A DNA stretch of 64,000 nt, from assembly GCF_003385515.1 (NCBI RefSeq), contig NZ_QNVT01000021.1, forward strand, positions 1-64,000, written 5' to 3'. The translations under genes and the position numbers were made by a program. The stretch is from Chryseobacterium pennae (GTDB taxonomy: Bacteria; Bacteroidota; Bacteroidia; Flavobacteriales; Weeksellaceae). The stretch's first letter is position 1. Each line of letters begins with the position of its first letter. Below the pieces are notes generated by a model. The model was not told where the DNA came from. It ran no database searches and was given only the letters and a program-made list of their open reading frames with translations. Below are positions 23,867 to 31,885 of the stretch, piece by piece.

Positions 23867-24349
23867 TTATTTGTTTTTTAGAACCTTAAAAATTTTGACA
23901 TTCTTTCCCTCTTTTGATATTTTTAATAAATAAATTGAAGCGGGATATGGTGCCATTGTAATTTGAGTTTGCGACTGAGTTATGGATTGGCTTGTCAGTA
24001 ATTTACCACTGCCATCAAAAAGATCATAGTGATATTTACTGTAATCTTTAAATCCGATTTTCAAATTAAGAATATCTGTTGTGGGATTGGGAAAAATAGC
24101 AAGGTTCAAATTGATTTCAACAATATCGACTCCTAATGTCGGTATGATTTCATAGGGCTGCTGAATACCAGCAGCAACACTTCCTGCAGAAGAAGTTATG
24201 GTTTCATAAAAACTTTGGCCAACAGAAGCTGCAACATTGCCTGTGGTCCCTGACATATCATTACCGCTAGTATTTACAATTTCCTGTGCAGAAATCTGAA
24301 TAGAGAAACTAACAAGAAATAACGAAAGTGTAAAAAATGTAGTTTTCAT
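23867..24349 (-). CDS. Small exported protein with T9SS type A sorting domain
   Basis: 160 residues. A signal peptide (residues 1-21, ending SAQ) is followed by a short unique region (about 22-75, NTSGNDMSGTTGNVAASVGQ) and a type A sorting domain occupying most of the protein (LNLAIFPNPTTDILNLKI to the C-terminal VLKNK). There is almost no cargo between signal and sorting domain. It precedes the collagen-like gene by 20 bases in the same direction and is probably co-transcribed, which suggests that the two surface proteins work together. Confidence 0.85.
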   Translation of the reverse strand: MKTTFFTLSLFLVSFSIQISAQEIVNTSGNDMSGTTGNVAASVGQSFYETITSSAGSVAAGIQQPYEIIPTLGVDIVEINLNLAIFPNPTTDILNLKIGFKDYSKYHYDLFDGSGKLLTSQSITQSQTQITMAPYPASIYLLKISKEGKNVKIFKVLKNK

Positions 24350-24512
24350 ATCATATAGATGTATATATTATTAGTTTTTCAATTATTCAAATACATAACT
24401 ATATTATGACAACCATATTAATATATGATTAAAAATACAAATACTATATCAATCATATAACATTTTTCTTAATCATTCTACCATTTCATTTCATTTTAAA
24501 GCCTTGAAACAG

Positions 24513-25580
24513 CTAGATAAGTTTTCTTAAGTAGTCTCTATTTTGCTTTACAGAAGGACATTCCGATCTTGAAAGAGCAGCTTTTTCATTATATTCATCA
24601 GCTTTTTTATACTCACCTAAAAAAGACAGGCAGACACAGGCTTCAATATTAGGTATATATCCTGAATAATCAGAAAATACAAAACCTACCGAATGAGATA
24701 TTGGCAGTCTTGTCGCCAGATCAAACCATTTAAAAGCCTGATTATAATCCTGTTTATCTTTATAGTAATAGCCTAATTCACAACAGATTTCCGGTCTGGG
24801 AATGTCATATTCGAAACTTTTCAGTAAAGTGGGTAAGATTTTTTCTTTAACACCATTTTTTTTATATTCAACAGCCAACTGCTGGCAACAGGTAATTACA
24901 TCTTCTATCCAGCCTGATTCTGATGCTAAAAATTTTTCAAAAAAAGTTATTGCTTTATCTGTTTCATTGTGATCTTTCAATTCTCTTGCATAATAGTACA
25001 GCTGTCTTGCAGAAAATTCTTTTCCACTCTTTTCTAAAGCGCTATATATATCAATATTTCTTGTTGAAATCACTTTAGATTCTTCTTTTTTATGCCAGAC
25101 TTCAATCTCAGTATAGTGTATATTGCCTATCAAAGGAATACATTCGTGAACAGGCTCAATCCATTGATAATTTTTGCTCTTCTTGAATAATCTCTCACGC
25201 GTTGAATAAAAAGCCGGGTTATTGTTTTGATCAAATGACAAAACGTATTTCATTGTGACAATCTCAATATCATCATTCAATGTTTCCTTCAGATCATTAA
25301 TTTCCCTAACTGATTTTTCCGGGATAACATCATCAGCATCCAGCCACATCTGATAGTCCATAGTCGCTTTAGAAAATGCAAAATTACGGGCAGCAGAAAA
25401 ATCATTAATCCATTCAAAATCAAAAACTTTTTCTGTAAACTTTTCAGCAATTTCTTTGGTTCTATCCGTAGATCCTGTATCTACTATAATGATTTCATCT
25501 GCAAATTTTGCTGCGCTTTCCAGACATCTGCTTAAAAATTTCTCCTCATTTTTAACAATTAAGCATACACTTATTTTCAT
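24513..25580 (-). CDS. Family 2 glycosyltransferase with TPR-like C-terminus
   Basis: A 355-residue cytoplasmic glycosyltransferase of GT-A fold. It opens with KISVCLIVKNEEKFL, then IIVDTGSTDRT and WLDADD (about 85-90), the metal/nucleotide-sugar DxD-like motif. The acceptor half contains WIEPVHECI. After about residue 195 the protein becomes helical with TPR-like repeats (TDKAITFFEKFLASE, DYNQAFKWFDLA, EYKKADEYNEKAA), a known architecture of SunS-like and related transferases. It stands alone on the minus strand, 163 bases from the T9SS/collagen pair. Sugar and acceptor are unknown; a protein acceptor is possible given the TPR domain. Confidence 0.88.
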   Translation of the reverse strand: MKISVCLIVKNEEKFLSRCLESAAKFADEIIIVDTGSTDRTKEIAEKFTEKVFDFEWINDFSAARNFAFSKATMDYQMWLDADDVIPEKSVREINDLKETLNDDIEIVTMKYVLSFDQNNNPAFYSTRERLFKKSKNYQWIEPVHECIPLIGNIHYTEIEVWHKKEESKVISTRNIDIYSALEKSGKEFSARQLYYYARELKDHNETDKAITFFEKFLASESGWIEDVITCCQQLAVEYKKNGVKEKILPTLLKSFEYDIPRPEICCELGYYYKDKQDYNQAFKWFDLATRLPISHSVGFVFSDYSGYIPNIEACVCLSFLGEYKKADEYNEKAALSRSECPSVKQNRDYLRKLI

Positions 25581-25796
25581 GGACTTTTAATAATTTTTAT
25601 GGATATAAATATACTAGTATTAATTGTAGATTATAATAATGAAGTCACCCTGCAATTCAGAGAAAGGAAAGACAATCACTTTCTCTCTTCAGGTAAACTA
25701 AATCTTTTGCTAGTCTGGAGTTTTGAGCCTGATTCTAAAAAAAGAAATAATAAAGGAATTGTAAGGAAATATATTTATCAAAAATAGTTGACAAAA

Positions 25797-25829
25797 TAAA
25801 AAAGAACCACTGAAACAGTAGTTCTTTTT
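25797..25829 (-). terminator. Terminator of tRNA-Lys copy 2
   Basis: AAAGAACCACTG and CAGTAGTTCTTT form a stem with one mismatch (a G-T pair on the minus strand) around AAA/TTT, followed on the minus strand by a T-rich run. The stem resembles the one at 22527. Confidence 0.75.
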
Positions 25830-25834
25830 ATTTG

Positions 25835-25907
25835 TGACCCGGCTGGGATTCGAACCCAGGACCCATACATTAAAAGTGTATTGCTCTACCAGCTGAGCTA
25901 CCGAGTC
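25835..25907 (-). tRNA. tRNA-Lys (anticodon UUU), copy 2
   Basis: Identical over all 73 bases to the copies at 20389 and 25976. It has its own 3' terminator and a 5' leader hairpin (25914-25929, TTACTT-TTTC-AAGTAA on the plus strand). The GTGACC bases before the 5' end are also present. Confidence 0.97.
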
Positions 25908-25943
25908 GGTCACTTACTTTTTCAAGTAAATATTTTTTAAGAT

Positions 25944-25968
25944 AAAAACCACTGAAACAGCAGTTTTT
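25944..25968 (-). terminator. Terminator of tRNA-Lys copy 3
   Basis: AAAAACCACTG (25944-25954) and CAGCAGTTTTT (25958-25968) pair around AAA with one wobble on the minus strand, ending in TTTTTA. It separates the two tandem tRNA genes. Confidence 0.7.
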
Positions 25969-25975
25969 TAGTTTG

Positions 25976-26048
25976 TGACCCGGCTGGGATTCGAACCCAG
26001 GACCCATACATTAAAAGTGTATTGCTCTACCAGCTGAGCTACCGAGTC
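25976..26048 (-). tRNA. tRNA-Lys (anticodon UUU), copy 3
   Basis: Third identical 73-base copy. With copy 2 it forms a tandem pair 68 bases apart, and its upstream flank is clearly homologous to that of copy 1 for about 75 bases, indicating that copies 1 and 3 share a promoter-plus-leader unit. Confidence 0.97.
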
Positions 26049-26054
26049 GGTCAC

Positions 26055-26089
26055 TTACTTTTTTAAGTAAATCCCTTTGTTTAAGGGAC
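26055..26089 (-). other. Two leader hairpins 5' of tRNA-Lys copy 3
   Basis: Plus-strand TTACTT-TTTT-AAGTAA (26055-26070) and TCCCTT-TGTTT-AAGGGA (26072-26088). Compared with copy 1, T-A pairs have become C-G pairs at both sides of each stem, so pairing is kept while sequence changed. Confidence 0.55.
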
Positions 26090-26315
26090 TGCAAAGATAG
26101 AAAAATCTCCTTTAAACCCAAGTTTTTTTTAGCTTTTTTATCATAAATTTTTACTCTAAATCAGCAAACATCTGTTTATAAATTAATTATGTAATTTATT
26201 TTATAAAAAAAATACCCTGACATCGGATTGTTTAAATTTCACAGAATTTCTTTCTGAATCAAAATCTGTAAATATTCAAATAAAAGCCACTTCATTACTT
26301 TATTGCCGTTTGTTA

Positions 26316-26346
26316 TTGTATTTCTTATAAAGATGTTCTATTTTTG
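26316..26346 (+). promoter_or_regulatory. Promoter of the S66 peptidase gene
   Basis: TTG (26316-26318), 20 bases, TATTTTTG (26339-26346) is an excellent Bacteroidota promoter. Transcription would start near 26352, about 75 bases before the gene. The rest of the 378-base gap between tRNA copy 3 and this gene shows only the leader hairpins and AT-rich sequence. Confidence 0.65.
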
Positions 26347-26428
26347 GGCAAAGTGCCATACAGCGCTATTCTTAATTTATCTTTTCAATAAATAAATCAT
26401 CTCAAAATCACAGTTTCTATTTTTATTT

Positions 26429-27463
26429 ATGAAATTAATTACTCCCAAAAGATTATCCGATGGTGATAAAGTGGCAAGCATTTCTATGTCATGGGGTGCT
26501 GCCGGAGATTTACCACACCGATATTTAAAAGGTAAGGAACGATTGAATCAGATTTTCAATCTGGAAGTTACTGAAACTAAGCATTCCCTACAATCTGCCC
26601 AATGGCTCTATAATAATCCGGAAGCCAGGGCAAATGATCTTATGGAAGCATTTTCGGATCCATCTGTAAAAGCTATTATTTCAAATATTGGCGGTGATGA
26701 CAGTATCCGGATGCTGAAATATATTGACCTTGATATTATTAAAAACAATCCCAAGATATTTCTCGGCTTTTCCGACAGTACCATTACTCATTTTATATGC
26801 CTGAAAGCTGGTTTAAGTTCATTCTATGGGACTTCCCTACTGGTTGGTTTTGCAGAGAACGGAGCTATGCATGACTACCAGATCAATGATATCAGACGAA
26901 CTCTGTTCTCTCCTGCTGCTATCGGACAGGTTCATCCAAATGATGAAGGCTGGACTACTGAATTCCTTGATTGGTTCGATATTTCCCTTCAGGATGTAAA
27001 AAGAAAATTAACTCCTTCCACCGGATGGCGATTTATCAGAGGAAATTCTATTGTACAGGGACCACTGATTGGCGGTTGTATGGAAGTACTGGAAATGCTT
27101 AAAGGAACAGACTATTGGCCAGATTCTGAAGTCTGGAAAGACTCTATCCTGTTTTTTGAAACATCAGAAGGCAAACCAACCCCTGATTATATCAGATACT
27201 GGCTCCGAAATTACGCAGTAACGGGAATTCTGAAAAATGCCAAAGGAATTATTTTCGGACGGCCTTATGACAACCTCTATACTGAAGAATATGAAACTGA
27301 GCTGTTGAAAGTTCTGGACGAAGAAGGCTTAGATGATCTTCCGGTGATTACACAGATGGATTTTGGGCATACCTGCCCTACTTTCACCATTCCTTATGGA
27401 AAATTAGCAGAAATCAACTGTATTGATCAGACATTCTCTATCCTGGAAAACGGGGTTGTATAA
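26429..27463 (+). CDS. S66-family peptidase (LD-carboxypeptidase or MccF-like)
   Basis: A 344-residue cytoplasmic serine peptidase. The nucleophile region GFSDST has Ser115, the elbow being followed by HFICLKAGL. The Glu and His of the Ser-Glu-His triad fit FFETSEGKPTP (about 250-256) and DFGHTCP (about 315-320). The family splits into murein tetrapeptide LD-carboxypeptidases and MccF-like enzymes that cleave aminoacyl-nucleotide toxins. The length and the FFETSE...PTPDYIRYWLRNY segment lean toward the MccF-like branch. No microcin or biosynthetic genes are nearby, so a broad detoxifying or cell-wall recycling role remains open. It has its own strong promoter. Confidence 0.85.
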   Translation: MKLITPKRLSDGDKVASISMSWGAAGDLPHRYLKGKERLNQIFNLEVTETKHSLQSAQWLYNNPEARANDLMEAFSDPSVKAIISNIGGDDSIRMLKYIDLDIIKNNPKIFLGFSDSTITHFICLKAGLSSFYGTSLLVGFAENGAMHDYQINDIRRTLFSPAAIGQVHPNDEGWTTEFLDWFDISLQDVKRKLTPSTGWRFIRGNSIVQGPLIGGCMEVLEMLKGTDYWPDSEVWKDSILFFETSEGKPTPDYIRYWLRNYAVTGILKNAKGIIFGRPYDNLYTEEYETELLKVLDEEGLDDLPVITQMDFGHTCPTFTIPYGKLAEINCIDQTFSILENGVV

Positions 27464-27484
27464 AGTTTGACATTATATAAAACA

Positions 27485-27513
27485 GTTTCGGCGGGCCTTT
27501 GGCCCGCCGAAAC
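27485..27513. repeat. Perfect GC-rich 13-base palindrome
   Basis: GTTTCGGCGGGCC (27485-27497), TTT, GGCCCGCCGAAAC (27501-27513): a perfect 13-base stem, strikingly GC-rich for this AT-rich genome. It lies 22 bases after the S66 gene. No T-run follows (CTTACCCATC), so it is either a U-tail-less terminator or a REP-like dispersed palindrome. Confidence 0.7.
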
Positions 27514-27611
27514 CTTACCCATCATATCATTTTAATTTCGATAACTTTTAAATTCTTGTACAGATCGCGCAGATCTATAATCTTTATGAATACCTATAAT
27601 TTGTAAATATA

Positions 27612-28244
27612 TCAGTGTTCAAATTCCCGTTGCTGGTACTCAAAAAGCGTCACAATGGTATCTGCCAGCTCTTTCCCGTGATGTTTTTCAACCAGATATA
27701 GGGCTGCATCTATTCCTGCAGTTATTCCTGCAGTAGTAATCAGTTGTTCCTGATCTACAAACCGGACATTTCTTTTCACAATACTTTTCGGATTATATTG
27801 TTCCAAAGTATCCAGCAGCATAGAATGGGTGGTAATTTCATGCTTATCCAATATGCCGGTTTTAGATAAAAGCATACTTCCTGTACAAACTGAGAAAATA
27901 ATAGTTCCTTTACGATACTGATCTTTTATCCAGCTCATTACAGTATTCTGAAAATCATCATCCTGCAGGTATTCCATCACATAATCAGGATTAGCTCCCG
28001 GAATTACGATCATATCAGGCTGCAAAACGGTCTGTATATCATATGACGGAATCACAGCCATAGTATTTCCTTCCATATGTATCGCATCTCTGGTTTTTCC
28101 TACAGTATAGCAGTTATAGCTTCCGGCAGATACTACATTTGCCTTAATAAAGACATCCAACGGACCATTCAGATCCAGCGCTTCTACCTGATCGTAAATC
28201 AAAAATGCTATATTCATTGTCCCATTCTGTTGTTTCTGATTCAT
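27612..28244 (-). CDS. DJ-1/PfpI family protein
   Basis: A 210-residue protein of the DJ-1/PfpI (ThiJ) superfamily. It has FLIYDQVEALDLNGPLDVF at the N-end, MIVIPGANPD, the nucleophile elbow FSVCTGSMLL with Cys about residue 119, and GITAGIDAALYLVE near the C-end. This branch includes isonitrile hydratase-like and GlxA-like domains. An upstream 9-residue extension (MNQKQQNGT) precedes an alternative start at MNIAFL. The next gene upstream is a GlxA-type regulator whose first domain has the same fold, so the pair may be functionally linked. A 93-base gap separates them. Substrate unknown. Confidence 0.87.
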   Translation of the reverse strand: MNQKQQNGTMNIAFLIYDQVEALDLNGPLDVFIKANVVSAGSYNCYTVGKTRDAIHMEGNTMAVIPSYDIQTVLQPDMIVIPGANPDYVMEYLQDDDFQNTVMSWIKDQYRKGTIIFSVCTGSMLLSKTGILDKHEITTHSMLLDTLEQYNPKSIVKRNVRFVDQEQLITTAGITAGIDAALYLVEKHHGKELADTIVTLFEYQQREFEH

Positions 28245-28337
28245 AATTATATTTTAAAGATTAATATTTTTTAAGACGTAGATTTCCTTGTTGATAATCA
28301 ATTATCAACCTTGTGGAATACAAAAAAGTAAAGAGAA

Positions 28338-29339
28338 TTACCCTGTTCCTTTACAGGATTTCCGGTATTGTGCCGGAGAAATGGAAAGGTATTTAAAAAA
28401 TAACCGCCGGAGGGAGACTATATTTCCGAAACCACATTTTGCAGCAATCATTTCGATACTCATCTCTGTATATTCCAGCATATCCTTTGCCTGATCCAGC
28501 CTCATCTTTTCAAGAAACTTACCAGGAGTGACTCCTGACTCCCTCAAAAAGACCCTGGAGAAATTACGGACACTCATATGCACAGATTCAGCCATAAATT
28601 CTATGCTGATGGACTGGCCTAATTTATCTTTAAGCAAATCTCTGATACCCTTTGTGAAAGGAGATAACATTTCATAATCGGCAATAGCATTTCCAAACTG
28701 GGATTGTGCTCCTGCCCTTTTTAAATGCAATACCAGATGTTTGGCGACTTCTGAGGCTAGAAGCCTACCCCAATCCTCTTCCAAAAGGGCCAGTGCCAGA
28801 TCTATTCCGGAAGAAACACCTCCTGAAGTATATATTCCCCGGTCCCGGATAAAAAACGGATTGATATTTACTTCCAAATCAGGATAGGTCCGTTGCAGAA
28901 TATCGGCATATTTCCAATGCGTAGTTACCTGCTTTCCGTTCAGCAATCCAGCTTTTGCTAAAATAAATGCTCCTGCACAAACTGATCCTAAACGTCTTAC
29001 GCTTCCTATTGTATTCTGCAAATAAGTATAAAGATCGGGATTAACTTCATCTAGTGTTCTAAGATCAGTACCGGCAACCAGTAAGGTATCTACTGGAAAA
29101 TCAATATCATAAATAGTACGGCTGCAGGTTAAAGGAATTCCTGAACCTGAATATATTACCTTGTCTGAAGTCCCGGATATCAAATGAACCTGATACTGTA
29201 ATCCAGCTTTATCATCCGGCAAAAAGAGATTGGCTGATGTAAACACATCACAGGGACCTGCAACATCCAGCAGCTGAACCTTTGGTAGGATCAAAAGAAC
29301 TATATTTTTTATTTTTCCCTGTTTTTCTGCATTTTCCAT
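28338..29339 (-). CDS. GlxA-type regulator (DJ-1/PfpI domain fused to AraC HTH)
   Basis: A 333-residue transcription factor. The N-terminal 200 residues are a DJ-1/PfpI domain (VLLILPKVQLLDVAGPCDVF, LLVAGTDLR, GSVCAGAFILAKAGLL with a Cys in the elbow, TSGGVSSGIDLAL). The C-terminal 120 residues are an AraC double HTH (IEFMAESVHMSVRNFSRVF, then IEMIAAKCGFGNIVSLRRLF and SPAQYRK). The fused domain probably senses a small molecule. It lies upstream of a stand-alone DJ-1 protein in the same direction and likely regulates it. Confidence 0.9.
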   Translation of the reverse strand: MENAEKQGKIKNIVLLILPKVQLLDVAGPCDVFTSANLFLPDDKAGLQYQVHLISGTSDKVIYSGSGIPLTCSRTIYDIDFPVDTLLVAGTDLRTLDEVNPDLYTYLQNTIGSVRRLGSVCAGAFILAKAGLLNGKQVTTHWKYADILQRTYPDLEVNINPFFIRDRGIYTSGGVSSGIDLALALLEEDWGRLLASEVAKHLVLHLKRAGAQSQFGNAIADYEMLSPFTKGIRDLLKDKLGQSISIEFMAESVHMSVRNFSRVFLRESGVTPGKFLEKMRLDQAKDMLEYTEMSIEMIAAKCGFGNIVSLRRLFFKYLSISPAQYRKSCKGTG

Positions 29340-29437
29340 ATCTCAATCTGTATCATGCAAATGTAATGACAATGTCAAATGGCTGCAATGACAAAAAACA
29401 GACATTTTCGGCCATTTTTCATTTTTCACTTTAATCA

Positions 29438-29469
29438 GAAAAAAAGAGACTGCCTTTAAAGACAGTCTC
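29438..29469 (-). terminator. Terminator of the small hypothetical gene pair
   Basis: GAGACTG (29446-29452) and CAGTCTC (29463-29469), extended by CTTTAAAG-type inner pairing, with the A-run before it giving a T-run on the minus strand. It lies 47 bases after the gene ending at 29516. Confidence 0.8.
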
Positions 29470-29515
29470 AGCACTCTCACTATAAAATTAGCTAAACAAG
29501 CTATACTTTTAAAAT

Positions 29516-29839
29516 CTAAAAAATTCTCCTGTACATTTCTTTCATCTTTTCAAACAATTCTGAAAAAGAAAACGAATTGTCAACAATACTTATAGAGGTG
29601 GAAATCCCTTTTAAGTCATATTTCGCACATGAGATTGCAAAAACATACACAATTTCAGAATTGTATTCATTTTCATGACAGCAGTAGACTCCATCGATAT
29701 TAAAATCCGATCCGGAGATATCAGCTATTTCCTTAACAGGCTTCAGAGAACTGAGATATTCCATCAGTCCAAAATTGGCAGAATACCCACTGTCCAAGAG
29801 CTCTGTAACGACTTCATTCACTAATCTGATTTCTTCCAT
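29516..29839 (-). CDS. Hypothetical protein, 107 residues
   Basis: Not recognised. It is acidic and soluble with no signal peptide or membrane segment. Predicted mixed structure: N-terminal helix (EEIRLVNEVVTELLDSG), a central strand region with two adjacent Cys (VYCCHENEYNSEIVYVF) and a C-terminal helix (SELFEKMKEMYRRIF). It starts 14 bases after the lipoprotein gene, so the two are probably one operon with the terminator at 29438. Confidence 0.65.
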   Translation of the reverse strand: MEEIRLVNEVVTELLDSGYSANFGLMEYLSSLKPVKEIADISGSDFNIDGVYCCHENEYNSEIVYVFAISCAKYDLKGISTSISIVDNSFSFSELFEKMKEMYRRIF

Positions 29840-29853
29840 TATTTTTCTTTTAC

Positions 29854-30267
29854 TTATTCCCAGCTTCCCTGAATAGCAACTTCAAGACTATTACTTTTCA
29901 CCTCCATATCAATAGGAAATGTAATCCTGTAATCATCCATTTTCACAGTGCAACTTCCGATCAATCCTGAAATATCTCCCCAAAGTTCCACACGATAGGG
30001 TCTTGCATATAAATTCATATCCGACACATGCTCTGTTTTAAGAAGCAACGGTAAATGAAGGTTACTTTGAAAAGGCTCTGTTTCTGCCATAACACCTGAA
30101 TTTTCATGATCTACAATCTTTATAAAAAGATGTTGCTCCGGTAACGACATATACTGTTCATATTCATTGATTCTTATTGTTTTAGGATGAAATATATTAT
30201 CATCATTGCTGCATGATAAACAGAAAAAAAGTAAGGACAATATTGAAAGTATTTTGGCTATTTTCAT
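29854..30267 (-). CDS. Hypothetical lipoprotein, 137 residues
   Basis: Family not recognised. The signal ends in the lipobox CLSCSND, so the mature protein should be lipid-anchored at about Cys19. The remainder is beta-strand-rich with conserved-looking segments (EQHLFIKIVDHENSG, VELWGDISGLIGSCTVKM). It lies 25 bases after the MFS transporter gene of the exporter operon, in the same direction, and could be read through from it, but the topic is otherwise unrelated. Confidence 0.7.
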   Translation of the reverse strand: MKIAKILSILSLLFFCLSCSNDDNIFHPKTIRINEYEQYMSLPEQHLFIKIVDHENSGVMAETEPFQSNLHLPLLLKTEHVSDMNLYARPYRVELWGDISGLIGSCTVKMDDYRITFPIDMEVKSNSLEVAIQGSWE

Positions 30268-30292
30268 AATAATGGGATGAATAGTTTACATT

Positions 30293-31885
30293 TTATGCAG
30301 GAGATAACCTGCGGGATTTTAAATAAAGAGCAGTACGGTTCAGGTATGGGAAAAGGATAATCAACAGTAATGTACCTGCTAAAAGCCATACCATCATTTC
30401 GTAATAATCCATAGCAAAACGGACATGTCCCTGAGCATTCATTCTTCCGACTAAAAGTTTATTAGATGCTTTTACAGCATGATCTTCAAGCATTCCTTTA
30501 GACATAAGTTTAGCAGTCTGTTTATGAAGAAAATCTTTCACAGAAGGATCTACAGCACTTAAATGATCCTGAAAAGCATTATAATGGCGGCTTTTTTCAA
30601 AAAGTTCAAAAAAGTTAATCAATGCAATGCTGGCGCAGAACCCGAAATAACGTATTGCCAGTGCTGTTGCAGCTGCTGAAGGTCCAATAGAAGCAGGAAC
30701 CGATGAAATAATAAAAATAATAGTCGGGACCATAATCAATCCCACTCCCAATCCCTGAAGAAATAAAGGAATATAATAATTAAATTCATCCGCCTGAACA
30801 TCAAAAGAATAATACATCAATACATGAAACAGAAGCAACATTAAAAAACCGGGTCCCCAGATATAGCGTATATTTCTTTTCTGCAGGACCATACAACAGG
30901 CAATGATAACGCCAAACACCAACCCTGAAAGGTTGAAAATATTAATATAGGAAATGTAAAACGGATCCAGGTGCAGCTCTGTAGCAAAAAAGCTGTTCGT
31001 AATTCCTGAAGCAAAACGACAAATGTACATGACAAAAAGAATCAGCAACCCTACTTTAAAATTTCTGTATCTGAAAACCCGAAGATCTATATAAGATCTT
31101 TTAATTGAATTCTGACGGAAAATTGAAATTACTGCCAATACAATGATTCCGATTACACTCCCCAGAATCCTGTGATCTTCCAGCCAATAATATTCCTGTC
31201 CGAAAATAGCTATATATCCTACCAGTACCAAAATTGCACTGAAAACCGCAAAACTCTGCCAATCCAGCTTATACAAATGAAATCTTACATTAGGTCTGTA
31301 ATTCGTCATGGCCATAGTAAGGAAAATAAGACCCGGCAGATACGAAAAAATGGCAGTTTTATAAACAATATTAAAATTGTAAGAATCAATAAGATCTGCT
31401 GTAATCAGGTTATTAAACGGCAATGCACAGATCAGAATACCGAAGAACACAGAAAAACTTATTTCCCTTCCCCTTTCACTGTTTAATCGTGTAAAGATCA
31501 GGGTGAGTGAAAGGTTAACATTCCCGGCAAATAACATTCCCTGAATAAAACGGACAGGAAACAGTACATAGATCTCCCGGGTAAAATAACAGGTCAAACA
31601 CGCAACGATCTGCAAAGTTGTAAATAAAAGAAAATACTCTTTGGCAGCCAGAAAACTGAAAAATCTTCTTTCCAGGCTGTAAAACCCTACATAACCCGCA
31701 TAGAACAACGCTACTGAAAACTGAATATCAGCAGGTTCACCACCATAATATCCTGCTGCTGCATTGATATTGGTAAGAGGCAGGAAAAATATGATGATTC
31801 CCGGTAAAGTCATGGAAAAAAGTATAATTTTTACCAGCCATTCCGGAGCCCATTTTTTAAAAAAGGGCATTTGTCTTTTAACCAT
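30293..31885 (-). CDS. MFS exporter of a tripartite efflux system (EmrB-like)
   Basis: A 530-residue inner-membrane transporter with about 14 hydrophobic helices, the DHA2 (EmrB/QacA) layout. Helix pattern and a large loop with charged residues near the C-end (about 430-490, SRHYNAFQDHLSAVDPSVKDF) are visible; the classical GxLaDrxGrkxxl loop is weak, as in Bacteroidota members. Its ATG overlaps the HlyD stop, and the operon order is TolC, HlyD, MFS. Together they would pump a substrate from the cytoplasm across both membranes. Substrate is unknown; drugs or fatty acids are typical for the family. Confidence 0.87.
   Translation of the reverse strand: MVKRQMPFFKKWAPEWLVKIILFSMTLPGIIIFFLPLTNINAAAGYYGGEPADIQFSVALFYAGYVGFYSLERRFFSFLAAKEYFLLFTTLQIVACLTCYFTREIYVLFPVRFIQGMLFAGNVNLSLTLIFTRLNSERGREISFSVFFGILICALPFNNLITADLIDSYNFNIVYKTAIFSYLPGLIFLTMAMTNYRPNVRFHLYKLDWQSFAVFSAILVLVGYIAIFGQEYYWLEDHRILGSVIGIIVLAVISIFRQNSIKRSYIDLRVFRYRNFKVGLLILFVMYICRFASGITNSFFATELHLDPFYISYINIFNLSGLVFGVIIACCMVLQKRNIRYIWGPGFLMLLLFHVLMYYSFDVQADEFNYYIPLFLQGLGVGLIMVPTIIFIISSVPASIGPSAAATALAIRYFGFCASIALINFFELFEKSRHYNAFQDHLSAVDPSVKDFLHKQTAKLMSKGMLEDHAVKASNKLLVGRMNAQGHVRFAMDYYEMMVWLLAGTLLLIILFPYLNRTALYLKSRRLSPA

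Noticed and set aside
25599-25787. A 62-codon plus-strand ORF opposite tRNA-Lys copy 2
   Set aside because: No signal, motif or conserved feature; it overlaps the region around tRNA and terminator sequences and is best explained by chance.
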